Below are positions 9,112 to 18,369 of a stretch of DNA of 64,000 nucleotides, one piece after another. Every line of letters starts with the position of its first letter. Position 1 is the stretch's first letter. The notes under the pieces were generated by a model, which worked only from the letters and a program-made list of their open reading frames with translations, did not search any database and was not told the DNA's origin. The DNA comes from Clostridium pascui (lineage in GTDB: Bacteria; Bacillota; Clostridia; Clostridiales; Clostridiaceae): the NCBI RefSeq assembly GCF_016908015.1, contig NZ_JAFBDB010000005.1, forward strand, positions 186,001 through 250,000, in the 5' to 3' direction. Both the position numbers and the translations under genes were made by a program.

Positions 9112-9483
9112 ATGTCAAGTATCGTTCTTCAATATGTTCTTATAGTATTTCTTGTAGTTGGAATAGCTTACCTGGTATATATATTAAAAGACAAAGGATT
9201 AGGTATCAAAGATGACTACTTTGGCATAGCATCCTTTATACTCTCTACCCTATCACAAGATGAAGCTACTCCTGAAAATGTAAAAAAGATAATTCGTGCT
9301 GTAGGAAAAGCTGTTGAATATGTAGAGGTTAATTATAAAGATGAAGATAATGCTATGAAAGAAGATACAGCAATGGAACTTTCAAAAGAATCACTTGCTG
9401 CATTAAATTTAACAAACCCACTGCCTGAGGATTCTATACGCTATATAGTTCGTTTAGCTGCAGCATTACTTCCTAAAAAGTAA
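9112..9483 (+). CDS. Small membrane-anchored protein, function unknown (holin-like?)
   Basis: A 123-aa protein with one N-terminal membrane helix (about residues 5-25, VLIVFLVVGIAYLVYIL), then a soluble helical region rich in Glu, Lys and Asp (TPENVKKIIRAVGKAVEYVE). Start ATG 9112 has a strong AAAGGAGG site. The layout of one helix followed by an amphipathic region resembles phage-type LLH holins, but I do not recognise a definite family and there are no phage genes nearby. It stands alone, upstream of a repeat element that fills the gap to the convergent TPR gene. Confidence 0.7.
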   Translation: MSSIVLQYVLIVFLVVGIAYLVYILKDKGLGIKDDYFGIASFILSTLSQDEATPENVKKIIRAVGKAVEYVEVNYKDEDNAMKEDTAMELSKESLAALNLTNPLPEDSIRYIVRLAAALLPKK

Positions 9484-9496
9484 TTCACTTTAAGAT

Positions 9497-9840
9497 AATG
9501 TTGAACTGACAGTATAAGATTTGCATATTTAATGATACATCTCAGTAGCTTGAGATGTGCTGATTTATAAGGAAATCACAGATTTCTATAAATCATGCAA
9601 GCGTTCACTACGCAAAAAAGCTCTAATATTTCTGAATTTAAAACACCTAAGCCTTCTAAACTCGCTTTGCTCAGACAGTAGAAGTCTCTATACGGTGTTT
9701 TAAATTTAGAAATAAAGACCTTTTAATGCTTGTTCAATGCTTTCTACAATGCAAATCTTATACTGTATATACAACATTAAAAATATCATTAGAGCCTGCT
9801 ATAGAAAGAAATTCAGCAAACTGAATTTCAACACTACAAT
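9497..9840. repeat. Foldback repeat element, copy 1 (degenerate)
   Basis: First of five related non-coding elements. Outer arms pair (left 9497-9520 with right 9751-9778, sharing CAGTATAAGATTTGCAT and AATGTTG). Inner arms pair around the sequence CTCGCTTTGCTCAGACAG. An additional small hairpin (CATCTCA...TGAGATG, 9539-9556) is inserted in the left arm. A trailing hairpin GAAATTC...GAATTTC at 9808-9829 corresponds to the central module of the longer copies. The element occupies nearly all the gap between two convergent stop codons (9483 and 9856). No ORF of note. Confidence 0.85.
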
Positions 9841-9855
9841 GTTAACTATTTAGTA

Positions 9856-10761
9856 TTAATCATTGGCAAAAAAGAACTCTTTAATTGGTCTAAGTTCCTT
9901 ATCTCTTTTTACATATTCTATAAATTTAGGATAAATCCTAATTCCCTTTCTCATGTCTTCTTCTGCTTCTTCTAATCTTCCAACATTACAAAGAATACAC
10001 GCTCTATTATAATATAATGAGCACTCTTCTGGATTATGTTTAATGCCATTACTTAATATTTCTATAGCTTTTTCATATTCTTTTTCAATTTTATATAAAA
10101 GCGCTAAGTTCAAATAACTATATCCATAAAATGGTTCTGACTCTATAGATTTTTCGTAATACTCCTTAGCTTCTGAAAGATTTCCAAGTTTTTTATTTAT
10201 AACTCCTGCATTAAATAATGCTAAATAATTATTACTATTTATGATTAAGGCCGTTTCTATTTCCTCTAGCGCTTCTTCATTATTATTAAGCTCTTCATAT
10301 ATGGACGCTAAATTTACATGTGCCCAAAAATCCATTGGTTGTATTTCTATAGCTTTAAGATAATTTTCTATTGCTACTTCCTTTTCTCCAAGCTCATCAT
10401 AGGCATTTGCCATAAAAAAGTAGGCTTTCTCATAATCATGATCTATTTCAATGGCCTTTTTATATAAATTTATAGCTTCTGTTAAATCACCCATGTTATC
10501 CTTAACCGTTCCAAGACCATAATATGCTCTTGCTTCTTTAGGATTTAAAATTATTGCTTGATTATACATATTTTCTGATTTATCTAATTCATCTACTTCA
10601 TCATATAAAAGTGCCAGCTTTATCAAAAGTTCTATATCCTTTTTCCCAAAAGATTCATTATAAGCTTTTTCATAAAAACTTATAGATTTTAGGGTTTCCC
10701 CTTTTTCTTCAAACATAGATGCTATGTTTTTATAACTCCTATACTTATAATCATTAATCAT
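9856..10761 (-). CDS. Tetratricopeptide-repeat protein
   Basis: 301-aa soluble protein built almost wholly of TPR helical hairpins, about eight in tandem, with repeated patterns such as ARAYYGLGTVKDNMGDLTEA and YEKAYFFMANAYDELGEKEV. TPR arrays are protein-binding scaffolds; the partner is not evident. No signal peptide or membrane helix. It lies 42 bp downstream of ptsI on the same strand and may be co-transcribed, but no functional link to the PTS can be read from sequence. Confidence 0.88.
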   Translation of the reverse strand: MINDYKYRSYKNIASMFEEKGETLKSISFYEKAYNESFGKKDIELLIKLALLYDEVDELDKSENMYNQAIILNPKEARAYYGLGTVKDNMGDLTEAINLYKKAIEIDHDYEKAYFFMANAYDELGEKEVAIENYLKAIEIQPMDFWAHVNLASIYEELNNNEEALEEIETALIINSNNYLALFNAGVINKKLGNLSEAKEYYEKSIESEPFYGYSYLNLALLYKIEKEYEKAIEILSNGIKHNPEECSLYYNRACILCNVGRLEEAEEDMRKGIRIYPKFIEYVKRDKELRPIKEFFFAND

Positions 10762-10803
10762 TTTCTCAACTCCTAGTACATTTTATCTGGCACCTGTTAA
10801 CTA

Positions 10804-12519
10804 CTATTCTTTAAGTTCTGGTACAACATTTAAAAGTTCTCTTACTTCTTTCGATGTTCTTAATTCATCTAATTTGTTAGCCAATTCCCTACATTTTTCA
10901 AACTTTAAATTATTTATTTCTTTTCTGACTTCTAGTATTGAAGACGCATTCATGCTAAACTCTCTTAGTCCCATTCCTATAAGAAGTGGAATAAGTTCCT
11001 TTTTCCCGGCCATTTCACCGCACATCCCAACATATTTTCCCTTTTGACTTGCATTTCTTACTATAATATTAATAAGTCTCAGCACTGCTGGATTATAAAA
11101 GTCATATAAATATGATACCTTTTCATTCATTCTATCTACAGCTAATGTATACTGCATCAAGTCATTAGTTCCTATACTTAAAAAATCTACCTCTTCAGCT
11201 AAAATATCAGAAATTATTGCTGCCGAAGGCACTTCTATCATTATTCCTACTTGTACCTTATCGTCATATTCTATATTTTCTCTTTTAAGTTCTTCTTTGC
11301 ATTCTTCTAAAAGCTTTTTTGCTTCTCTTATCTCCTCAAGGTTACATATCATAGGAAACATTATTTTTAAATTCCCGTAGTTCGATGCTTTAAGTAGTGC
11401 TCTAAGTTGAACTTTAAATATATATTTTGCGCCTAAACATAATCTTATAGCTCTATATCCAAGGAAAGGATTTAATTCATTGTCAATCTTTAAATATGAA
11501 AGCTCTTTATCCCCCCCTATGTCCAAAGTTCTTATTATTACAGATTTTTTATTCATATTTTCTAATACTTCTTTATATACATTAAACTGCTCGTCTTCAG
11601 TTGGGAGTTTATCTTTAGACATATATAAAAACTCTGTTCTAAAAAGCCCTATGCCTTCAGCCCCATTCTCTAGTGCTGCATTTAAGTCTTCTATAGAACC
11701 TATATTACAAGACACCTCTACTTTTATTCCATCCATTGTTTTTGTATCAATATTTTTATATTTAATAAGCTCTTCCTTCAAAATCTGTTGATACCTTATC
11801 TTTTCTTTATAATCTTTTAGTATACTTTCATCCGGATTTATTATTATCAATCCTTCATTTCCATCTAAAATTATCAAATCATTATCTTTTGTATTAAGCA
11901 AAACCTTCTCCAATCCAACTACTGCCGGCACTCCTATAGTTCTTGCAATGATTGCTGAATGGGATGTAACTCCTCCAATTTCCGTGATAAATCCCAGCAC
12001 TTTTTCTTTATCTATTTGCGCCGTATTTGATGGAGTAAGGTCATGAGCTATTAAAATACACTTATCCTGTATATTACTAATGGAAATCGTTTTAATCTCC
12101 ATTAGTATATTTATAAGTCTAATGCTTACATCTCTTACATCAGCAGCTCTTTCCTTCATATACCTATCATCTAAAGTTTCAAATATAGCTGCTATATCTT
12201 CTGAAGTAACCTTTACTGCATACTCAGCATTTACATTTTCATATAAAATTTTAGATATTATAACTCCTATAAATTCAGGATCGTCAAGCATAAGTAAATG
12301 TGCTTCAAATATTTCCACCTTTTCTTTCCCAAGCTTTTTTTCTGCATTTTCAATAGTTATTTTGAGCTCTTCTTTTGCCTTTGTTACAGCATTCTCTAAC
12401 CTTTGCTTTTCTTTTTTACTATCATTTACTATTTTTTTAAGTATTTCATATTTATTCTCCTTCAGTAGCAACGCTCTCCCAATTGCAATGCCTGGTGATG
12501 CACTTATTCCCCTAAACAA
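10804..12519 (-). CDS. ptsI: Phosphoenolpyruvate-protein phosphotransferase (PTS enzyme I)
   Basis: Cytoplasmic enzyme I, which takes phosphate from PEP and passes it to HPr to start sugar uptake through the PTS. 571 aa, the standard length. The phospho-accepting His187 lies in GGVTSHSAIIART. The PEP-binding barrel has DFLSIGTNDLMQYTLAVDR and the catalytic-cysteine segment GMCGEMAG. The N-terminus MFRGISASPGIAIGRA is canonical. No ptsH or sugar-specific EII is adjacent, which is common in clostridia, where ptsH is often elsewhere. Confidence 0.97.
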   Translation of the reverse strand: MFRGISASPGIAIGRALLLKENKYEILKKIVNDSKKEKQRLENAVTKAKEELKITIENAEKKLGKEKVEIFEAHLLMLDDPEFIGVIISKILYENVNAEYAVKVTSEDIAAIFETLDDRYMKERAADVRDVSIRLINILMEIKTISISNIQDKCILIAHDLTPSNTAQIDKEKVLGFITEIGGVTSHSAIIARTIGVPAVVGLEKVLLNTKDNDLIILDGNEGLIIINPDESILKDYKEKIRYQQILKEELIKYKNIDTKTMDGIKVEVSCNIGSIEDLNAALENGAEGIGLFRTEFLYMSKDKLPTEDEQFNVYKEVLENMNKKSVIIRTLDIGGDKELSYLKIDNELNPFLGYRAIRLCLGAKYIFKVQLRALLKASNYGNLKIMFPMICNLEEIREAKKLLEECKEELKRENIEYDDKVQVGIMIEVPSAAIISDILAEEVDFLSIGTNDLMQYTLAVDRMNEKVSYLYDFYNPAVLRLINIIVRNASQKGKYVGMCGEMAGKKELIPLLIGMGLREFSMNASSILEVRKEINNLKFEKCRELANKLDELRTSKEVRELLNVVPELKE

Positions 12520-13014
12520 GATATCCCCCCTAAATTAGGTTTTCAACTAATCTTTTATCAATTCTACTTCATATAAATTTGCCAAATTAAGTTTTTAATA
12601 ATTTTATTATATACATATTTCAGTGAATCTTTCAAATATTTAGTTCATCTATAATCGTTACAAAAGGTTTTTATCAAGAAGACTATGATATCTTATTATT
12701 CATTATTAACGACATTTGTTTTTGTATGAAGTACGCAAACTCTATTTGTACGTAATAGAGAGATAATATTAAATTTTCCCATTATTTACTCTTATTTTAC
12801 TTGAAATTTGTGATTCATGCAGTTTTACCATAAATTGTAACCATGATATTATATATGTATAGGATAAGAAAAACTAATATATATAATTATTTGAAAATTC
12901 CAACTAATGTTACAATTTTTCAATCCTTTTACAATTCTGCAACTTATTATATTGTTTGCTATTTGGATTTAATAAATCCAGCAAAATATAATTATATTAA
13001 AAGGAGATTAATCA
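12520..13014. other. 495-bp AT-rich divergent intergenic region
   Basis: Lies between ptsI (minus) and the symporter (plus). No convincing ORF, RNA gene or known riboswitch was seen. A small palindrome CTCTATT-N7-AATAGAG occurs at 12740-12760, and there are scattered TATAAT-like hexamers. It presumably contains both promoters. Confidence 0.5.
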
Positions 13015-14220
13015 ATGAAAAAAGTAGGTCTTATTCCAAAACTAATTATTGCCATTGTACTTGGCATACTTATCGGTGCTTATGCTCCAACAATAATCGT
13101 AAGCATACTAGCAACCTTCAACTCCATCTTTGGTAACTTTCTTGGATTTGTAATACCTCTAATCATACTTGGATTCGTTGTGGCCGGTATTGCTGATCTT
13201 GGTGATGGAGCTGGAAAGCTTCTTGGAATTACAACTGCTTTAGCTTATGGCTCAACTTTAATAGCAGGATTTATCGCATACCTTACAGCAACCTCACTAT
13301 TTCCAAGCTTTATTCACTCATCTAAAACTTTAGAAAATGCAGTTAATCCAGAAGAAAAATTACTTGCTCCACTTTTTAAAATAGCTATGCCGCCAGTAAT
13401 GGATGTTATGACAGCACTTATACTAGCATTTATTTTAGGACTTGGAATTGCTGCAATTAAAAACGAAAAACTTGGAGATACTTTATATAAGATGGCATTT
13501 GAATTCCAAAAGATAATTGAAAAAGTTATTTCAGGCATAGTCATTCCACTTCTTCCTATTCACGTTGGCGGTATATTTGCTAACATGACACATGCTGGAG
13601 AAGTTTCAAGAGTTCTTTCAGTATTTTGGAAAGTATTTTTAGTAGTTATTGTATTACACTTAATAATAATTTCATTGCAATTTACAATTTCATGTACCCT
13701 TGGAAACAAAAACATATTTGATTGCTTGAAAAATCAAATACCTGGTTATTTAACAGCTATTGGAACTCAATCATCCGCAGCTACTATACCTGTTAATTTA
13801 AAATGCGCTGAAAATAATGGGGTTTCAAAGGCCATTAGAGAATTTGTTGTACCACTATGCGCAACTATTCATCTTTCAGGAAGTACAATAACATTAACCT
13901 GCTGCTCCATAGCAGTTATGCTTCTTAACAATGTATCCTTCACATTTGCACAAATGCTTGGATTCATAATGATGCTTGGCGTTACAATGGTTGCTGCGCC
14001 TGGAGTTCCTGGAGGAGCTGTTATGGCGGCACTTGGAATACTTCAATCAATGCTTGGATTCACAGAAGCACAACTTGGTCTTATGATTGCTCTTTACATT
14101 ACACAAGATAGCTTTGGAACAGCTTGCAATGTATCAGGAGACAATGCCATAGCTATTTTAGTTGATAAAATTTATAGTAAAGATATAAAACAACCTACTG
14201 ATATAAATTACTCAAAATAA
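13015..14220 (+). CDS. Dicarboxylate/amino acid:cation symporter (SstT-like)
   Basis: 401-aa integral membrane carrier of the sodium:dicarboxylate symporter family (DAACS/SDF), using a cation gradient to import anionic or small neutral amino acids. Multiple hydrophobic helices are evident, and the re-entrant region near SGSTITLTCCSIAVM and the late QDSFGTACNVSGDNA motif fit the family. Start ATG 13015 has AAAGGAG upstream. It is followed 29 bp later by threonine dehydratase, so threonine or serine is the likely substrate (SstT-like). That substrate call is inference from context. Confidence 0.9.
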   Translation: MKKVGLIPKLIIAIVLGILIGAYAPTIIVSILATFNSIFGNFLGFVIPLIILGFVVAGIADLGDGAGKLLGITTALAYGSTLIAGFIAYLTATSLFPSFIHSSKTLENAVNPEEKLLAPLFKIAMPPVMDVMTALILAFILGLGIAAIKNEKLGDTLYKMAFEFQKIIEKVISGIVIPLLPIHVGGIFANMTHAGEVSRVLSVFWKVFLVVIVLHLIIISLQFTISCTLGNKNIFDCLKNQIPGYLTAIGTQSSAATIPVNLKCAENNGVSKAIREFVVPLCATIHLSGSTITLTCCSIAVMLLNNVSFTFAQMLGFIMMLGVTMVAAPGVPGGAVMAALGILQSMLGFTEAQLGLMIALYITQDSFGTACNVSGDNAIAILVDKIYSKDIKQPTDINYSK

Positions 14221-14249
14221 TATAAATTGCTCAAAGGAGGAAACAGATA

Positions 14250-15458
14250 ATGCAACTTAGATTAAATTTTGACATGATTAAAAAGGCACAAGAAAATATT
14301 AAAGGAGTTGCAAGAAAAACACCCCTTTTCTACTCGAGTACCTTTTCAAATATCACTGGATATAATATTTACTTAAAATGTGAAGATAAACAAAAAACTG
14401 GTTCATTTAAGTTAAGAGGTGCATATAACAAAGTATGCTGCTTAACAGAAGAGGAAAAAAAATGTGGAGTTATTGCATCATCTGCTGGAAATCACGCACA
14501 AGGTGTTGCATATGCTGCAACTGCATTTGGAGTAAAATCAACTATATTTATGCCCATAACTGCACCAATGGCAAAAGTTAATGCAACTAGAGGATATGGA
14601 GCTGAAGTTGTTCAATTTGGAGAAGTTTATGATGACTGCTACAACAAAGCTATTGAAATGCAAAAAACTACTGGTGCAACATTTCTTCATCCATTTAATG
14701 ATGATGAAGTTATGGCCGGACAAGGCACTATAGCACTTGAAGTGTTTGAAGAACTTCCAGAGGTTGATACAATCATTGCTCCAATTGGAGGAGGCGGACT
14801 TATATCTGGCATAGCGGTTGCTGCAAAAGCCCTTAAACCATCAATTAAAATAATTGGAGTTCAAGCTGAAATAATAGCGTCCACAAAGGCTTCACTTGAA
14901 GCTGGAAAGGTTACTACAGTTCCTGGAGCCAAGTCACTTGCTGATGGGATATCAGTTATGACTCCTGGTGACAAAACTTTTGAATACATGAAAAGATATG
15001 TAGATGAAGTTATAACTGTTACAGAAGATGAAATAGCATTTGCTATGTTTTCATTAATGGATAGATCAAAGCTTATTGCTGAAGGCGCAGGTGCTACCTC
15101 ACTTGCAGCACTTCTTGCTGGAAAGATCAAGAATGCTGGAAAAAATGTTGTTTCAATAATAAGTGGAGGGAATATTGATATAGCTATGGCTTCTAAGATA
15201 ATTGAAAGAGAACTTACTAGACTTAATAGAAGAATTTCCTTCGATGTTCAACTTATTGATAGAGTTGGACAGCTCGGTTCACTTATAACACTTATAGGCA
15301 AACTTGGCGGAAACATCATAAAAGTAAGACAGGAAGAAAACTGGGATGAAGCTGGTCTTGACTATGCTAATGTGAAACTAGTAATAGCAACTGAATCAAA
15401 GGATCACTCAGATAACATTCTAGAGGGTATTAAGAAAAATGGCTATAAATTAATATAA
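14250..15458 (+). CDS. tdcB: Threonine ammonia-lyase (catabolic type, with ACT-like tail)
   Basis: PLP enzyme that deaminates threonine to 2-oxobutanoate. 402 aa. The PLP lysine is Lys54 in KTGSFKLRGAYNK, and the phosphate-binding glycine loop is IAPIGGGGLISG. The C-terminal ~75 residues (VQLIDRVGQLGSL onward) resemble a single ACT-type regulatory domain. This architecture is the roughly 400-aa clostridial form and not the 500-aa biosynthetic IlvA with a double ACT. AAAGGAGGAAAC precedes the ATG. It forms a two-gene unit with the upstream symporter and ends in a strong terminator. The pair looks like a threonine uptake and fermentation module. Confidence 0.93.
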   Translation: MQLRLNFDMIKKAQENIKGVARKTPLFYSSTFSNITGYNIYLKCEDKQKTGSFKLRGAYNKVCCLTEEEKKCGVIASSAGNHAQGVAYAATAFGVKSTIFMPITAPMAKVNATRGYGAEVVQFGEVYDDCYNKAIEMQKTTGATFLHPFNDDEVMAGQGTIALEVFEELPEVDTIIAPIGGGGLISGIAVAAKALKPSIKIIGVQAEIIASTKASLEAGKVTTVPGAKSLADGISVMTPGDKTFEYMKRYVDEVITVTEDEIAFAMFSLMDRSKLIAEGAGATSLAALLAGKIKNAGKNVVSIISGGNIDIAMASKIIERELTRLNRRISFDVQLIDRVGQLGSLITLIGKLGGNIIKVRQEENWDEAGLDYANVKLVIATESKDHSDNILEGIKKNGYKLI

Positions 15459-15475
15459 ACCAACTTAATCTTTTC

Positions 15476-15504
15476 TCCCCTTTCTAATTAAGGGGATTTT
15501 TTTT
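15476..15504 (+). terminator. Terminator after threonine dehydratase
   Basis: Stem TCCCCTT / AAGGGGA with a 7-nt loop followed by a run of eight T residues. It closes the symporter-dehydratase transcript before the GntR promoter. Confidence 0.9.
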
Positions 15505-15537
15505 ATTTAAATTTCTGAAAAATTTCATTTAATAATG

Positions 15538-15597
15538 TTGACAACAGTGTATATAATGCATATACTGTTATTGTAGTATATATACAGTATATACTAC
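15538..15597 (+). promoter_or_regulatory. GntR promoter and palindromic operators
   Basis: TTGACA (15538-15543) and TATACT (15561-15566) are separated by 17 bp. Just downstream, GTAGTATATA and TATATACTAC (15573-15597) form a perfect 10-bp inverted repeat around a 5-bp centre. A second imperfect palindrome (CAGTGTATA...TATACTG) overlaps the -10 box. These are very likely sites for the encoded GntR protein, giving autoregulation of the transporter operon. Confidence 0.75.
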
Positions 15598-15623
15598 ATA
15601 TACACTTTAAAGGAGTATACTAA

Positions 15624-16010
15624 ATGAATATAATAATTTCCAATACTTCAGGAGAACCAATTTATGAACAAATAGTAAAACAAATAAAAAAACTTATATT
15701 TTCAGGAGAACTAAGTGAAGGTGACGCACTACCCTCCATAAGAAACTTGGCTCAAGAACTTAGAATAAGTGTAATTACTACAAAAAGAGCTTATGAAGAA
15801 CTTGAAAATGAGGGTTATATTGTTACCATGCAGGGTAAAGGCTCCTTTGTAGCTAGTCAAAACAAGGAACTTTTAAAAGAAAAAAGGCTTAGATTAATTG
15901 AAGAAAAGCTAGGTGAAGCAGTTAAGGAAAGCAGGGTTATAAACCTATCTTTAGAAGAATTAATCGACATGCTCAGTATCTTATACAATGAAACATATCA
16001 AATAGATTAA
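15624..16010 (+). CDS. GntR-family transcriptional regulator, YtrA subfamily
   Basis: 128-aa repressor with an N-terminal winged helix-turn-helix (EPIYEQIVKQIKKLIFSGEL, then LPSIRNLAQELRISVITTKR) and a short C-terminal helical tail of about 50 residues. That short tail is diagnostic of the YtrA subfamily, which typically controls an adjacent ABC exporter. Here the exporter genes follow directly (21-bp gap to the ATPase). A strong palindrome overlaps its own promoter region, so autorepression is expected. The inducer is unknown; cell-envelope or antimicrobial stress is typical for the family. Confidence 0.93.
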   Translation: MNIIISNTSGEPIYEQIVKQIKKLIFSGELSEGDALPSIRNLAQELRISVITTKRAYEELENEGYIVTMQGKGSFVASQNKELLKEKRLRLIEEKLGEAVKESRVINLSLEELIDMLSILYNETYQID

Positions 16011-16031
16011 CAAATTTAGGAGGATAATTTT

Positions 16032-16892
16032 ATGAATAATATTTTAGAAGTTAGAGGCTTACGAAAAAACTATAGTGATTTTACATTAAAAGATATAAAC
16101 TTTTCTTTAGAAAGGGGCTATATTATGGGTTTTATAGGGCCTAACGGTGCTGGAAAAAGTACAACTATAAAACTAATTATGAATCTTATAAAAAAAAACA
16201 ATGGAGAAATTAAAATATTTGGATTAGATAATGTAGCTCATGAAAAGGATATAAAGCAAAAGATAGGCTTTGTATATGATGAAAATTATTATTATGAGGA
16301 GCTTACCATAAATGAAATGAAAAAAATAATTTCTCCATTTTATAAAAATTGGGATGAAAAAAGCTTTCAAAGTTATATTAAACAGTTTGATTTAAACCCT
16401 AAGAAAAAAATCAAGGAACTTTCTAAAGGAACGAAGATGAAGTTTTCACTGGCCGTTGCCCTATCTCATGGTGCAGAACTTATAATAATGGACGAGCCGA
16501 CCTCTGGACTTGATCCTGTTTTTAGAAGAGAAATACTAGATATTTTATACAGTTTAATTCAAGATGAAAATAAGAGTATATTTTTTTCCACTCATATAAC
16601 CACAGATTTAGAAAAAGTTGCAGATTATATAACTTTTATAAACAAAGGAGAAATAGTGTTTTCTATGCCAAAAGATAATATCCTTGATAAGTATGCCATT
16701 GTTAAAGGCAGTAAAAAGCTTTTAGATTTAGATACAAAAAAAGAATTTTTAAATATTAGCGAAAATTCTTTTGGTTTTGAAGCCCTCACAGATAATACTA
16801 CAAAAATACGAAGTTTATTTAAAGACAATGTTATTATAGAAAGACCTTCTTTAGAAGACATTATGGTTCATACAGTAAAAAAAGTAATATGA
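16032..16892 (+). CDS. ABC transporter ATP-binding protein
   Basis: 286-aa ATPase of an exporter-type ABC system. Walker A is GPNGAGKST (residues 36-44) and Walker B is IIMDEPTSGLDP. The signature is the variant LSKGTKMK, often seen in YtrB/BcrA-like ATPases. The C-terminal ~70 residues are a poorly conserved accessory region. GGAGG precedes the ATG. Together with the two permeases downstream it forms a GntR-ATPase-permease-permease operon. Substrate unknown. Confidence 0.94.
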   Translation: MNNILEVRGLRKNYSDFTLKDINFSLERGYIMGFIGPNGAGKSTTIKLIMNLIKKNNGEIKIFGLDNVAHEKDIKQKIGFVYDENYYYEELTINEMKKIISPFYKNWDEKSFQSYIKQFDLNPKKKIKELSKGTKMKFSLAVALSHGAELIIMDEPTSGLDPVFRREILDILYSLIQDENKSIFFSTHITTDLEKVADYITFINKGEIVFSMPKDNILDKYAIVKGSKKLLDLDTKKEFLNISENSFGFEALTDNTTKIRSLFKDNVIIERPSLEDIMVHTVKKVI

Positions 16893-16903
16893 GGTGAAAT
16901 ATT

Positions 16904-17554
16904 ATGATTAATCTTATAAAAAAAGATATATTAATTCAAAAAAAAATGCTTCCACTTGTATGTATATTTGTAATTATATTTGCACTAAATAGTCAAGTTA
17001 ATTCTCGAGGATCTATATATATCCTTGGAGTCACAATAGGATATATATTAACCATTGGAGCTTTAGCATATGATGAAACTTATAAAGGACACATATTAAT
17101 AAACAGTTTGCCCTTAACCCGTAAAAATGTAGTGATTTCTAAATACCTGTCAATATTTTTCTTCACTGCATTCTCTCTTATTTTTTTAACTTTTATAGCA
17201 TTAATATTTAATTTTATAGGTATTTCAGGACTTTCAATTAAGTATATATCTTTTGCAGATATAAAGACAATAACAGCAACTGTAATTATATTAAGCAGTA
17301 TAATGATTCCTTTATTTTTGAAATTTGGAACTAAACTAGGTAAACTTTTTAATTTTATAATTTTCTTTATGTTTTTTAGCATTAGTAATTTTATTATGCA
17401 AAATAAAGATGAAACACTTATTAAAGACATATTAAATTTTATTATAAATAATAATGGTGTAAATCTTACTATTATAAGTATTATAATTTTAACTTGTATT
17501 TATATTTTATCCATGTATTTTTCTTTTAAAATATATGCTAATAAGGATTTTTAA
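16904..17554 (+). CDS. ABC-2 type permease
   Basis: 216-aa membrane protein with about six hydrophobic helices, starting MINLIKKDILIQKKMLPLV. It resembles the next protein, sharing the opening MIN-L-I-KD and the cytoplasmic segment INSLPLTRKNVVISKYLS (counterpart LNSLPINRGTIVISKYIS). The two are therefore diverged duplicates that probably form a heterodimeric channel with the ATPase. It starts 11 bp after the ATPase stop. Substrate not predictable. Confidence 0.88.
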   Translation: MINLIKKDILIQKKMLPLVCIFVIIFALNSQVNSRGSIYILGVTIGYILTIGALAYDETYKGHILINSLPLTRKNVVISKYLSIFFFTAFSLIFLTFIALIFNFIGISGLSIKYISFADIKTITATVIILSSIMIPLFLKFGTKLGKLFNFIIFFMFFSISNFIMQNKDETLIKDILNFIINNNGVNLTIISIIILTCIYILSMYFSFKIYANKDF

Positions 17555-17567
17555 AGTGGGTGTATTT

Positions 17568-18254
17568 ATGATTAATTTAATTATCAAAGATTTAAAGCTT
17601 CAAAAGAAAATTTGTATTATTGGTATAACTTTTTATATATTCATGATATTTTCCATTGGTTCTACTAGTAAAGACATGCCTTCGGAATTTAGCACATTGG
17701 TATTCAACGGTTGTTATGCACTCATGGCAGTTTACATGGTATGTCTTTCAGTACTATATTCAGATGCCTATGATGAAAAGAATAAGTCTCACATTATATT
17801 GAATAGTTTGCCTATAAATAGAGGAACAATAGTTATATCAAAATATATATCTTTATTTATTTATCTGATGATTTACCTTATTTCAATATTGATATTTTCA
17901 AATGTCTTAAAATTTGTATCTCCTGCTTTAAATTCCTTAAACATTGTAGGAATATTATTATCCTTCATATTTATTGGATTAAACTTCTCAATGTACTATC
18001 CTTTATACTTTAAAATAGGGCAAAAAATGTTTGGAGTATATAGAGTCCTCATATGGTGCTCAATAGTAATATTTCCTACTATACTTAGTAAAACAATAAA
18101 AAAAGTACCTCTATCAGCGGTACAAAATATATTAAATAATATAGAAGTTAATTATAAACTTTATCTTACTTCATTATCTATAATTACCATTTGCCTTGTT
18201 ACATTATCTTGTATGTTGTCAATAAAATTATATACTGCTAGGGATTTAGATTAA
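17568..18254 (+). CDS. ABC-2 type permease (paralog of upstream gene)
   Basis: 228-aa membrane protein if started at ATG 17568 (MINLIIKDLKLQKKICI). A longer in-frame reading from 17535 would overlap the previous gene and lacks a site. It carries the same SLPINRGTIVISKY segment as its neighbour, and about six hydrophobic helices. Its 13-bp spacing and shared strand place it as the last gene of the GntR-controlled operon, closed by a strong hairpin. Confidence 0.88.
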   Translation: MINLIIKDLKLQKKICIIGITFYIFMIFSIGSTSKDMPSEFSTLVFNGCYALMAVYMVCLSVLYSDAYDEKNKSHIILNSLPINRGTIVISKYISLFIYLMIYLISILIFSNVLKFVSPALNSLNIVGILLSFIFIGLNFSMYYPLYFKIGQKMFGVYRVLIWCSIVIFPTILSKTIKKVPLSAVQNILNNIEVNYKLYLTSLSIITICLVTLSCMLSIKLYTARDLD

Positions 18255-18286
18255 TAGCTAATATAAATCTTAAAATTATGATTTGT

Positions 18287-18324
18287 ATTATAAAAAACTT
18301 TGGAATTCCAAGGTTTTTTATAAT
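18287..18324. terminator. Bidirectional terminator
   Basis: Nearly perfect long hairpin centred on TTGGAATTCCAA, with A-tract and T-tract flanks on both strands. It separates the ABC operon from the convergent hypothetical gene. Confidence 0.9.
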
Positions 18325-18369
18325 TTTTATTTAAAATATATCATTTCATATTTTAAATTATGATATTCA

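Noticed and set aside
9497-9840. Foldback repeat copies as CRISPR arrays or rRNA/tRNA fragments
   Set aside because: No regular spacer pattern, no tRNA cloverleaf and no rRNA signature; similarity is to each other only.
12843-13136. 97-residue ORF overlapping the symporter start
   Set aside because: It ends inside the symporter in another frame and has no coding character; the symporter start has a good ribosome site.
15552-15557. TATAAT upstream of gntR as the -10 box for TTGACA at 15538
   Set aside because: Spacing would be only 8 bp; TATACT at 15561 gives 17 bp.
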